Shown piece after piece: positions 38,188 through 50,488 of a stretch of DNA of 64,000 nt. The notes below the pieces were generated by a model. It worked only from the letters and a program-made list of their open reading frames with translations. It was not told where the DNA came from and did not search any database. How positions within the stretch are numbered: position 1 is the stretch's first letter; each line of letters begins with the position of its first letter. Source of the DNA: Endocalyx cinctus (lineage: Eukaryota; Ascomycota; Sordariomycetes; Amphisphaeriales; Apiosporaceae). Position numbers and translations under genes: made by a program. The DNA lies in the NCBI GenBank assembly GCA_001600455.1, contig BCKC01000006.1, positions 2,108,001 to 2,172,000 on the forward strand, given 5' to 3'.

Positions 38188-39568
38188 ATGCCCCACTCCG
38201 TGCATTCTTCCAAGTCGACGCCCAGAGACGGGTCCAACGGCATCACTAAGTTCACTAACTGCAGGTTATTGAAAGGCAATTCTCTGGTCGAGGAAGACCT
38301 CTGGGTAAATTCCATCACCGGAAAGATTATTCAAAGCCAAACTGCCTTCTACGATGACTATGCGCTTCCCGACGAGGTTATTAACCTCGGCGGTCGTATA
38401 ATATCGCCTGGTTTTATCGAGTGCCAACTCAACGGAGCTTTCGGCTTCAACTTCTCTACTCTTTTAGATCCATCTGTATACGCTAAGAATGTGAAAGAGG
38501 TCAACAAAAAACTGATCAAGACTGGAGTCACCTCGTACCTACCAACCATCACAAGTCAACAGAGCGATATATACAAGACCGCCCTCCCGCATCTAGGGCC
38601 GTCGGGCGCGTTTCAGTGCGCCGAGGATGGAGCGGAGTCTCTCGGCGCCCACGTCGAGGGACCGTTCCTCAACCCCACAAAAAACGGCGTGCACAACGTC
38701 AACGTTCTCCGGCAGGCCAAGACTTTCGCAGACTTGGAGGACTGCTACGGCGCCGCTAACATAAATCCCGACGTGAACGGGATCCGGCCGATCCCCATCA
38801 AGAAGATCACCGCGGCCCCCGAGCTCGGCGAGATGACCGAGCTGATACCCGAAATCACGCGCCGAGGTATCGTCTACTCGATCGGCCACTCCGAAGCTAC
38901 GTACGAGGAAGCCTCCGCCGCCGTCGCGGCCGGCGCTACGATGATCACGCACCTGTTCAACGCCATGCGACCGCTGCACCACCGCAACCCGGGCATCTTC
39001 GGCGTCCTGGGCATCGCCGAGAGCCTCCCGAGGCCGTATTTCGGCATCATCGCCGACGGCGAGCACCTGCACCCGACGTCCATCAAGATCGCTTTCAACT
39101 CCCACCCGGACGGCTTCATCCTCGTCACCGACGCCATGCACCTAGTCGGCCTGCCCGACGGGACGTACCAGTGGACGAACGGAGACTGCACCAGTCACAT
39201 CGTCAAGACGGGCCCGAAACTATTCCTCGAAGGCACTAACACGATCGCCGGCAGGTAAGTTAAGACTTGGAAAGAATCGTGTGAGGATATTAGAAGCTAA
39301 CTACTCCCCCCCCCGCGATAGTTCGATTTCTCTGGTGGAATGCGTAAACAACTTCTTGAAATGGACCGGCGCGAGCATTCCGCAAGCCTTGAAGGCGGTC
39401 ACGTCGACGCCGGCTGCCATGCTCGGATTGCAAGGACTAAAGGGTAGCTTAGACGACGGGGCGGACGCCGACCTCGTCATCCTCTCGGAGGATAACCGAC
39501 CGGAAGCAGATGATAAACTTGTCATTGATGAAGTATGGAAATTCGGCTCGAAGATCTACACTCGATAG
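38188..39568 (+). CDS. dac1: N-acetylglucosamine-6-phosphate deacetylase
   Basis: This enzyme removes acetate from GlcNAc-6-phosphate to give glucosamine-6-phosphate, the second step of the pathway. Exons 38188-39254 and 39322-39568 join to 437 residues, slightly above the bacterial NagA (about 382). An amidohydrolase fold is shown by GAHVEGPFLNP with metal-binding Glu157, IGHSEAT with His234, THLFNAMRPLHHRNPG with His255, and VTDAMHLVG with the catalytic Asp315. The N-terminal 20 residues are polar and probably flexible. GC content in the exon is much higher than in flanking DNA. The gene is divergent from NAG3 and is the right-hand end of the GlcNAc cluster. Confidence 0.96.
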
Positions 39569-42116
39569 AAGCAGAGACGGATGCATCAGTGGCTAGAAAA
39601 GAGAGTCAAAAAGACTCACAGGCTTAAGGGCCTTCGCCAAAAAGCAAATCAGGTAACTACTAAATTTTGAGCAATCAATAAAAGCGTACTAGCATGTTCA
39701 CTTATACAGCATAAGGAAGAGAATTACTATACGGCGATGAATACGCCCGATATGACTTTGTATCTTCCCCAGTTGCAACTTATTCTTTTCCGCTGAGTTG
39801 CGGCCCCTTGTGCAAGAAGTTCCGCACACGCCTTAGACCTTATGGATTAATACTTGTAGTAGACTTGGGCGTTCAATCACACAGCGCAAGACATAAGTGA
39901 CGGCGGGCGTCAAGTGTCAAAATTAACGGTGGAAGAAATAATATAATGATCATCTACTGCTGGAACCACATAATATCAGAAATCACCACCTGCCACGTTT
40001 AAGCTTTGGAGATAATATGTGGATCAACGTAACTGCCTGGTCATCGGCACATCGCTACGGAGGCGAACGAAGAGCCTACTAGCGACGAGACGTTATGGTA
40101 GAGGTAGATCAATATGATATGGCAAGTCCCTCTCTCTTATATTCCAACGTACGTCAGCTAACGTACCCAGCAGTTACCCAAATCCTTTAGCCAAATCCTT
40201 GCCGACACCAAGAGGGTATATTACAGTCCTTAGAACCGGTTTATTCCTGGTGAGCGGGAGCTGATCAATTGCGCTAAGGAAGACCCGATTATTCGACCCT
40301 TGAACGTTCGGTCCAGTGATAGCCGAATGGGATCCAGAATTGAATATGAGGAGGTATTCTCTTGGATATTTTATGTTTAAGAAAATTAACTGCCTTGAAA
40401 TTGAAATAGAAATTGAAGGTGCGTGGTATGAAATTCTTGGTGATAAATTATATTAGTGTAAGCTGGATTAACCCTACTTCCTTCATACTCTCTAGCTACA
40501 CTAAATTTTTCATCCATGGGATAAACAGCCTTGGCAAAAAAAAAGAAAAGAAAAAAAAAAGAATCCAACTACATAGTAGGGCAGTAAGGAGACAGTGGAG
40601 GTTCAGGTCGGGTACGTATGCAGGTAGGGCAACGTGTAACCCTGCCTTTATTCAGTTGAGGCGTGTTGGCTGAGATCCATAGAAGATAGAAAGGAATAAC
40701 GAGACCTATGGACATTATCGTCCTACCTAACAATTGTGTGTCATGGGCAAATCAGTCAATCAAATACTTAGGTAGGTACTCACCCGTACCTACTATATCT
40801 TATTATATAGGCTTATAAATCAGGCGGTGAGTGAATTCATAGGTAGTTCTTGATTTTTAGGTACATTGTTCTTGGACTCAAGTTCATACTTAGGTAATTG
40901 TTCAGTGGATTAATCCTTTGTCTCGTACTAAAAAGGTAATATAAGGAGGTAAAATGGATATATACGATTTACCGAAAATAAGGAGCTATGACGAAGTGGA
41001 CATGGTTTGAATGTTTTAATCGGGTTAAATCTGGATGCATTAAAAATGTGACAAGGTTCCAGGTTACTACCTAAGAAGCTAGGTACCTCCTCAAGATAGC
41101 CCTAGCTTCGTCATCGAGTTATATGAATGCGGAGACAATCACAGTTAGTTGTGTAGTTACTTGTAGCGGAGTCTCTAGCGAAGAGTTGTACCAAATATGT
41201 CATCGAATTAACCTCTTTCAGGATCTTTCAGTTTAGAAAGAAAAAAATATGATATTGTTATACTTCTTTTCTTTTCTTCCGTTCCTTTTTTTTTCATTTT
41301 AAATCAAAGGATACTTAATAAAGAAAAACAGAAGTAAAATATCATACTATATTCATATGACGATGATTGATGATTCAGCTTTACATAGTACACTATAATT
41401 TCCAAACTTACAAGTTGTTATTTTTATGAATGATCTATTCACCTATTAACTACTGTATATATATAGTGTCCATACTCCGTATATACATACAGTATTAGAT
41501 ATACCTAATAATACGATCTTGGAGGTGAAGGAAAGCAAGTGACAAGTGAATAATAAGTTATTTTGGTTCCTTGCATCTGGTAATATTAGTGTTGTGGTTT
41601 AGTATTGTGTCAGCGTATTTAGGCGTTGCTATTAGCGGATATCCCCCCCTGAACTTGCGCGTCTAAAATCGATTCACAGAGGATCAACATGTAGTAATAT
41701 GTACTGTAAAGTTTATTATGTTTCGCCAGATTCGCTAAATTATGTACCTACATCGCTTAGCGCTATTTTCTTAGTACTACAGAAAGTGTCAAAAAAGAGC
41801 CTTGAGAGCTTCTAACGCCTGTAATTAAAGCTTATAAGACGTATAAGACGTATAAGACTGTGTAAAAGGGGGGGTAAAAGACCTACTAAATACACTACCG
41901 TAATAAATTAAATAAAAGAAAAGGAGGGACAAATCTCTACTTGTAGTTCTAGTCCAACCTTTCCAAATCTCCGGAACACTACTATATACTTTTTACTTAA
42001 GTACCCAGTGATAATTAATTCCCAATCTTTTTTAACTTTCTACCAGGGCTTAAAGCTTCCTTCGCCCGAGTTTGATTGATTAATTGATCGAGTTTCATCT
42101 TTTTTTTATTGCAGCA
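39569..42116. other. 2.5 kb gene-free stretch upstream of KIN1
   Basis: No supported gene is seen. One TACTCCGTA word lies at 41473-41481, along with AGGTA/TACCT variants near 40770-40880 and 41080. The sequence TTGCAG at 42109-42114 looks like an intron acceptor two bases before the KIN1 start codon, so a 5' leader intron is likely. Confidence 0.55.
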
Positions 42117-45100
42117 ATGCCAATCCCAGTCACTGAACCACAACAACAACAATATCGAGACAGAGAAAGAGAAAGAGAAAGGGAAAAAGAAAATAATCAA
42201 CATCATAATAATTCACATTCTCATAATAATTCTCATTCACAGTCTCGTTCCCATTCTCATTCTCATTCTCATCGTCGTCATTCATCCATTAATTCTACAA
42301 GTAGATCTCATCAAAGTAGTAATCCACAACAACAGCAACCTACTAGAGCCCAATCAACACGTTCCTCCCGCCCTACCCCCTCGAGTAGCAACCCCCCTCC
42401 ACACCGTTCCGCTTCTACAACCCATCATCATCAACGCCATCACAGTCGCCCAAGTTCATCTTATAATAGACCTGTTCAAGATATATTACCTCAGCAAGAC
42501 TATGAAACTTCCAACGTAGCGTCGAATCATCATCAATCAAAACGAAGTTCAAGCAAAAACCGACCTCCCCAGGTCTCTCGTGGTACCGACTCCAAAGGTG
42601 TACATCGTCGAAGCAGTACCCGATCAAGCCACTCTCATTCCGAAAACATGGCAGGCCCGACTGCTGTTGCAAATAATGGAGGCCCAGCCGCTGTTCCTCC
42701 CGTTATGCAAGCTGCTGCCGATGCACGTGCAAATGGAGCAAAGCAGAGGACATCGCGAACTTCGATCCCTACGCAATCGGGGAAATGGATTCTCGGTAAG
42801 ACCATTGGTGCAGGAAGTATGGGTAAAGTAAAGCTTGCACGTAAAGAAGATGGCACTGAACAGGTAAGTTTATATATACATATATATATATCATTTTATT
42901 CATCTCTACTATCTTTCTCTTGATTTATTTAAACTATATCAATGGCGCTATAAATTAACTACCGTTGTTCTTTATTATTATCGCTAACCTTAATTGTCCG
43001 TTTCCTCCTCTAGGTTGCCTGTAAAATCATCCCGCGAGGATCTACCGATGACGGGCATCATAGTCGAGCAGATAAAGAAAGAGCCGATCAATCTAAAGAA
43101 ATTCGTACCGCACGCGAGGCCGCTATCGTAACTCTTCTTCAACACCCTCACATCTGCGGCCTGCGAGATGTCGTACGAACTAATTACCACTGGTATATGC
43201 TCTTCGAATATGTCAATGGAGGTCAAATGCTCGACTACATCATTTCGCATGGCAAATTGAAAGAGAAGCAAGCTAGGAAATTCAGTCGACAGATTGCAAG
43301 TGCCCTGGACTATTGCCATCGCAACAGCATTGTCCACAGAGATCTCAAGATTGAGAATATTTTAATCAGTAAGACTGGTGATATCAAAATAATCGATTTC
43401 GGCCTAAGCAACCTCTTCGCCCCGCGAGGTCACCTGAAGACTTTCTGCGGAAGTCTGTACTTCGCTGCTCCCGAGCTTCTTCAAGCTCGTGCTTACACTG
43501 GTCCCGAAGTTGATGTCTGGAGTTTCGGTATTGTCTTATATGTCTTAGTCTGCGGCAAGGTTCCGTTTGATGACCAGAGCATGCCCGCTCTGCATGCCAA
43601 AATCAAGAAAGGAGTGGTAGATTACCCAAACTGGTTGTCGACTGGTAAGCATTCAAACCCATGTGCGTCTAGAGTGATGTGTAGCTAATATAGGCAAAAC
43701 TTGTAGAATGTCGACATCTCCTCTCCCGAATGCTGGTTACGGACCCGAGACAGCGAGCTACCATGCACGAAGTCATGAATCACCCTTGGCTAGTGAAAGG
43801 CTACAATGGACCCCCCGAAAATTATCTACCCACTCGAGAGCCAATTACGTTACCGCTGGATCCCGAGGTTATCAATGCTATGACGGGTTTCAACTTCGGC
43901 ACCCCTGAAGTTATCGAAACGCAACTCACGCGAATAATTGAGTCAGATGATTATAAGCGCGCTATTCAGCTTATGCAGAAGGAGAAAGAAACTCCTCAAG
44001 CTCCCAAAGATCTTGAAAAGAAGCGAGGATTTGGATTTGATTTCTATAAGCGACGTAACTCAGCCACCAGCCGAGATAATTTGACTGTGCCCAGTACCGA
44101 GGCGCTTCAGCTAGGGGTTGACCCCCTTAACGCTTACAGCCCCTTGGTATCTATTTACTACCTGGTGAAGGAAAAGAGAGAGAGGGATAAGGTGGACCCG
44201 GTCCCTAAATCTAATCCGCCGAAGAACGCCGCGGATTCACCGATACCTGAGATAGCTCCTCCTCCCGAAGCCCACACGAACACGGCAGCCTACGAGATGG
44301 CGGGAGAGAAAGCCACCGGCGGTAGAAGCAGGCCTCGTGCTAGAACGCACGGAGAGGACGATGCTCCAGAAGAGGTGAAAAAGGGACTTCTATCCCCGAA
44401 TATGGCTCACCATCCAGAAGTCAACGCCGATGCGCCGGCTAAGAAGGAGAGCACAGCTGCAGGTATCCTGAGACGGTTCAGCACCAGACGCCGCAAAGAA
44501 CCGGAGAGACTCGATAAGGATCGTAGTCACCCGCCTGTCGTCCAAGTCCATTCGCCTTCTGAGATACCCCGCAAGAGTTTCAGTATAAGGAGATCACGCC
44601 GTGACCGAGACGAATCAAACGGGTCCAGACTCCGGTCTGGTAGCAGTCAGCCGCAGCACCGAGATCTCCTCAGTCCTCCGCTTTCAGCCGGTGGCAATGC
44701 TTCTGGAGGTAAGAAAGGCCTTGGACGATCGACAAGCGTGAGCTCGGCGGAGTTTAGAAGACGGCCGTTCGGATCTAGCCACAGAGTCTCGAAGGACCCG
44801 CCTCCTACCAGCGGTTCCGATCAATCGACGACCGCGGACAAACCGGTCGCGGAACCCAGAGCTGCGCTGAACTCGCGCGGCACCTCGATGAGGGCTATGC
44901 CCCTAGGTCACGCTCGTCGAGAGAGTATACAAGCGAGAAGGGCTCGCAGAGAAGGTCACCGCACGGCTGATGTCCCCGAGGAAACTGATCAGGATGTTGG
45001 GGAGACAAGTGGAAATTCGGCCGAAAGATTAGACGACTCGGAGTTAGCTAAGCCGGTATTTCTCAAGGGTCTGTTCAGCGTCTCGACCACATCCACAAAA

Positions 45101-45616
45101 TCTGTACCAGCCATCCGTGCGGATGTCAGACGTGTATTGAAGGAGCTCGGCGTGGAATACACGGAGATTCGCGGAGGATTTGCTTGCCGCCACACGCCCA
45201 GTATCGATCTGAAGAAGGCGGCAGACGCACCCAACAGTCCGGCACTGACGCCCGGAAATCGGCGACGGTTTAGCTTCGGCATCAAAAATGAGAGGGACCG
45301 TGATGAATTCAGGGAAATGCCTCCCACGCCACGAACACCGGGAAGATCAGGTGCAGACCGAGTGGAATCGGCGTCCGAGCTCTCGGACCAGGAGAGCATT
45401 CATCGCGATAACGGTGGTCCTTCACGAAGGGTTCCGGGTGAGACAATGACTCACGTACAAAGCGATCTAGGCGGAAACATGGTTCTGGAGTTTGAGATTT
45501 TCATTGTGAAAGTTCCTCTCCTCTCCCTACACGGACTTCAGTTTAAACGTATGGAAGGAAACACTTGGCAGTTCAAGAACATGGCAGATCATATTCTGAA
45601 GGAACTACACCTATAG
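42117..45616 (+). CDS. kin1: KIN1-type serine/threonine protein kinase
   Basis: This is a CAMK/MARK-family kinase related to yeast Kin1/Kin2, which act in polarity and exocytosis near the plasma membrane. Exons 42117-42863, 43014-43644 and 43707-45616 join to 1,095 residues. Residues 1-220 are low-complexity, with Arg/Glu, His/Ser and Gln runs. The kinase domain (about 224-485) shows the glycine loop [13 protein letters not shown] with Lys253, VHRDLKIEN with Asp359, IDFGLSN with Asp377, activation loop [14 protein letters not shown], and HPWL. A long disordered stretch with many basic and Ser motifs follows. The last roughly 110 residues, ending in [21 protein letters not shown] and a final helix, fit a KA1 lipid-binding domain. 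The first intron cuts the domain just before the Lys-bearing strand. Confidence 0.95.
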
Positions 45617-47782
45617 AAAGACGGACTTACCTACAACTTTCCTACTTTTTTCTTTCTCTCTTCTTCTTTTCTTTTCTTCATCCTATAATTTTCATGTATC
45701 GAAGGGTTATCGATATACGGATGATCATACCTTTGCGTTGAATAGGGTCTTCTCAGTTTAAAGTTTTCCCTCTGTTGAGGATAGAGAGGTCTGTTATTAA
45801 TAATAAGGGAATGTAGGAGGTTTCCTGAATACCTACGTGGCGTGCCTTATGGGACACTTACATACGGTAAACAGGTACCTAAGCTCGACCTATTGTATAA
45901 GAATTCGATTTTGTTGCGGTTAATCATGTCTAGGGTTAAGGACTTTTACGACTTTCATGTCTTTTTTTTTTTTCTTTTTTTTTTTTAAAAAAGCAAGTAA
46001 ATATGAGTACAGAAAATAACAAGGTAGATCAGGGTCATATTCCTGTTAAGAGAAAACTGTCAAAATTTTAATAAATATTCTATTTAATTTACTTATCTGT
46101 TCTTCGTTGGTAATGGTTGTTTGACTACTCAGTACTTAACCTATATGGTTATTAAAATAGATTGCAACCAGGTTTTCTTCAGCCGTCTTTTCCCATATTC
46201 AACTAACTACAAGGCTATGACTAGGCTACTTCTCTCTCTATTATAGTGCATGCTTATTTGATGAAGAATGTACTGAGTGAAGTAAGTGAGCTTGATAATT
46301 ACTCTGGAAGATCTTGTACTTAAGGTTATAAGCTATACTATAACTATAACCAACCATAAACTATAAATAATGAACCGTAAGCCCCCGCCATGCCTAAATA
46401 CGTCAAGTAACTACTGAGGTACTCGGTATGATAAATACCTAAAATATGCTGGTACAGTAATGCTGCAGGTCAGCGCAGATGGTTAGAGCCTCACTTATCG
46501 ATAGGTGAAAGTAAATATGATGGTCCGAGCGTAGATAACCTTCCTGCCTTTATACTGTCAGACTGTACAGTGTTAGAGTGTTTGGTGGTGCAAACAGTGG
46601 CTTGTTTTAAGGTCGAAGAACCCTCCCTACCCTTGAATGCTCTATACGAATCTACCCTAACAGCTACCTAGTCAGCTATGTAATAACCTAGCAGCCCAGC
46701 GGCCTAGCAGCCTAGGTACACTACCTAGGTAAGTAATTATACCTAAATACCTAATTCTTTACTTCACTACTTTTAAATCGTTACTCCGTACCGAACCGAT
46801 ATTATCATCAACCATAAGGTATTCATTCATTCTTAAGGTTTATATTATTTCACTTTACTTTAATTCACTTAAAATTCATTGTTTCTTTTGAGTAAGTGAC
46901 ATTTATTACACTTTTATTTTTTATTTCCTTTTTCACATTATTATCTTAATCTTTTTTTCTCTTCTCAAATTGTTTCCTTCCCTTCTGTAAATTGAGTCCT
47001 GTGGCCTTGTGCCATAATTTTTGTTGCCAAGTCATTTCAATATCTCCCAAAGATATTCCTACACTATCCCCCATTCTTGTACTTACTAAGTAGATGTCTG
47101 CCAACAACACTACTGCTACCACTATTCAACATCAAAATCTTCTCTAGCGGTATCCAGATCATAAACGACAACCTTCCTGACTTTGCGCCGATTTCGCAAT
47201 CTTCACCTGCAACTCTTCCCTTCTGCCCGATCATCTCAGAATTTCGACCATATCTATAGTCCGAGATTAGATACCTACCTAACCCACTTGCGCGCACGCA
47301 ATCTATACGCTCCTCCTCAAATTCTTGCGGTTTCAGAATAATTCGTGTGACTTTGAGACCATCTTCGTTTTTTACACAAGATATTCAGGTCATCTCTGTC
47401 TTGCGTCGTCATTCTCCTCTCGCGGGGATCAGCAGCTAGCAAATATATCACGACGCCCCAAGTGCCGAAGGGTCTATCTCACCTCTACAGTAACACATAA
47501 CAGCATCAGCCATCAGCCTTACGAGTGGAAGTACTACCTACCACGTCTCCTACGTCGTTCCGGCTGTTTTAACTAAACAAGATTGCAACACATTCATCCA
47601 TCTGCTCGATTAAGTCTCAGTACGTTAAATTGTATTAGATATACAAATTGCATGTCATACTCATGGTTATCAATGCTCATCTGACACTTCCCTTTTCTTC
47701 ATAGAAATACGTTTTCGTTACGAAAAATCGGTAATCGGCCCTTGAAATTTCCGAAGCGATACCTCCTTCATTGTCATCCATC
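45617..47782. other. 2.2 kb gene-free stretch between KIN1 and CAF40
   Basis: No supported gene. It carries the KIN1 3' end and the CAF40 5' leader. The palindrome TACCTAGGTA (46722-46731) and TACTCCGTA (46782-46790) lie 50 bases apart. A pyrimidine-rich stretch ending in TTCATAG near 47704 could be the acceptor of a leader intron. Confidence 0.55.
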
Positions 47783-49004
47783 ATGATGCCCAATCCGAAT
47801 ATGTACGGTCACCATCAATATAATCCACATCCGGAGCAGCCATGGATACCACACCAGTCTGCTCACCAACAGCACCAAGCGCAACAAGCTTCTGCCCTCG
47901 CCGCAGCGCAACAACAGCAGCAGCAGCATTATAATCGCTTGGCCGGCGCCCACAACTCCGTCACATCCAACATCGCTTCTATGCCGAGTCACGTACAGGA
48001 CAATAACAACCACGAGAACGTATCAGAAGATAACCGTAGGACGCTGAACTTCATTGCCGATTTGTTGAATGAAAATACGCGCGAGGCCGCTTTACTTGAA
48101 CTAAGTAAGAAGAGAGAACAAGTTCCCGAGCTTGCGCTCATCCTTTGGCATTCTTACGGTGAGTAATCGGACGCTACAAAGAGAGAAACCCGTAGCTATA
48201 CGAGAATGAAACTAAGCCGGGAATTTTAGGCGTTATGACCTCTTTGATGCAGGAAATCATATCGGTTTACAACCTCCTCAACCCTTCTCAGCTCACCGCT
48301 GCTGCCTCGAACCGAGTGTGCAACGCCCTCGCACTTCTCCAGTGCGTAGCTTCTCACAATGACACGAGAACCTTATTCCTCAACGGTAGGCTCCCCGCAC
48401 ATTTGCGTGTTACGAGCGTGAAATGTATACTAATACTTGTAACGCAGCTCATATCCCTCTGTTCCTCTACCCTTTCTTGAATACGACATCCAAGTCGAGG
48501 CCGTTCGAATATCTCCGACTCACATCCTTGGGTGTCATCGGTGCACTGGTGAAGAATGATTCTAGCGAGGTGATCAACTTCCTCCTCACGACGGAAATTA
48601 TTCCTCTTTGCCTTCGCATCATGGAGACTGGTTCCGAGCTGAGCAAGACGGTTGCCATATTCATTGTCCAGAAAATTCTGTTGGATGATAATGGCCTGAA
48701 CTACATCTGCGCCACCTATGAGCGGTTTTATGCGGTTGGAACGGTACTCAGTAACATGGTTGCGCAACTTGTTGAGCAGCAGACCGCGCGCCTCCTTAAG
48801 CATGTCGTCCGCTGCTTTCTCCGTCTTAGCGACAACGCTCGAGCGCGAGAGGCTCTGCGCCAATGCCTCCCAGAGCCGCTCCGAGACGCAACTTTCAGCT
48901 CAGTTCTGCGTGATGATGCGGCGACCAAAAGATGCCTAGCTCAATTGTTGATCAACCTCTCCGATAACGTGGCCGACGCTGGGAATGCTCATTCTGGCAT
49001 CTAA
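47783..49004 (+). CDS. caf40: CCR4-NOT subunit CAF40/CNOT9 (Rcd1 family)
   Basis: CAF40 is an armadillo-repeat subunit of the CCR4-NOT deadenylase and binds partner proteins and RNA. Exons 47783-48158, 48230-48385 and 48448-49004 join to 362 residues. The first 80 residues are Gln, His and Asn rich. The conserved Rcd1 domain then runs nearly to the end. It is recognisable by the segments LIADLLNE-like [84 protein letters not shown] and [18 protein letters not shown]. Length and order match the family. The stop after DAGNAHSGI gives a short variable tail. A second ATG follows directly, so the exact start may be one codon later. Confidence 0.95.
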
Positions 49005-50462
49005 CCCTACGCTAGGCCTAATCTTCAGATTACGTACAAAGGTGAGATCTCAGCTACACGACTACTCAGCCTCCCCTTGGGGCATTCATCAAAGAAACAA
49101 AAAAAGAAAGGAAAAACTACGTAACTCCACGTTGACTGGCCATCGAATTAAAGTATTAATAATATGTCGATATCCAGTTGACAAGCACATTTTCCCTCAT
49201 CATCAAGACGTTATTACACATTCTGGAATTGGAGTTAGACCATGTTATACCCATACCCCCTTCATTCGGAGTTCGAGACAGTACATACCATACTTAAGTC
49301 ATGGCACACCCAAAAAATTTTACATTCACCGCATTAACGGCGTTCAGGATACTGAGGTCTGACGTTTTCTTTTTAATTTATTTTATTTTTTTCTTCCTTT
49401 TCACCGTACTCCTACCAGCAAGCAAGGACGACCTAGCGAGCACGGGATGGCGAACGACTCGTTAGCCACGCTATCTGCCGGATCCTACTGTTCTCTTCAT
49501 TTTTTTTTTTTAAGAAAGGGAGTCATCCTCTTTACGAGTTACAGTAGGTGGTCGAGAGGCGGAATGAATGATATATGGACGAACGGAACATGGGCATGTG
49601 ACGACGAGGCGGCTAGAAAAAGGGGGGTTTGAGTGGGCTACGGTTAGCGAAACGCGTTAAATGTCGGCATTTTATATTGGCGTCGAAACGCATGGAATGT
49701 TTTTTTTATTTTTTTTTTTTTCTATTTTATTTTATATTCTTGCCTATGCATCTTCTTTTTTTTTTCCCTGTTTTCGCGTGGTCTATAGAGAACGCAACAT
49801 TTTCCCTTCACTCCCTCGTCACTGTAGTTTTACAAATCATGTACATGAACAAAAGAAAATAAAGAGCGGGAAAGAGAAGAGAAGAAGACACAAAAAAAAA
49901 GAGAGGGGAGAAGAAGAAGGGTGAGTAGGAAGAGAACAATAGGTGGGGATGTTTCTCAATGGGCGTTTAAAATCAAAAGAATATGTTTCCAAGAGTTCCA
50001 TGACACCTCTATGGCTGCGAGTGAGACCGGGTGAAGACGGAGGTCTACCGAATTACGCTAAATCAAGATGTGGTATGATGACGAGGATGAAGGCATGGTG
50101 TTGGAAGACCATCAAGAGCAGGGCTGCTTTCCGGTAGAGTTGATGATGCTACAGTAACGGATACGATATCTAGGTGAGGAGAGTTGAGGTGTGGATATAA
50201 GGCTGACAAGATCAGAACCTGACTGTCCGGTTGAAAGAACACCACACATACAATAGAGCTTACGTGGAGTTAACTACGGAGTTACGAAGGCCTATCTTCC
50301 CAAACATAATAGAGGGGATGTGAACTACCGCCAGTAGCTACTGAGCCAATTGGTTTATATGTACATATATAAAGGTATCAGGCATGAGGGTTTTTTTATG
50401 GAGGTTAGTAATGGTGTTTGTGGATCACGGGTAATAGGGCTACTAGGTCAATATACGCAGAC

Positions 50463-50488
50463 CTCTCTCTCTCTCTCTCTCTCTCTCT
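50463..50488. repeat. (CT)13 microsatellite
   Basis: Thirteen uninterrupted CT units are seen in gene-free DNA. Confidence 0.9.
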
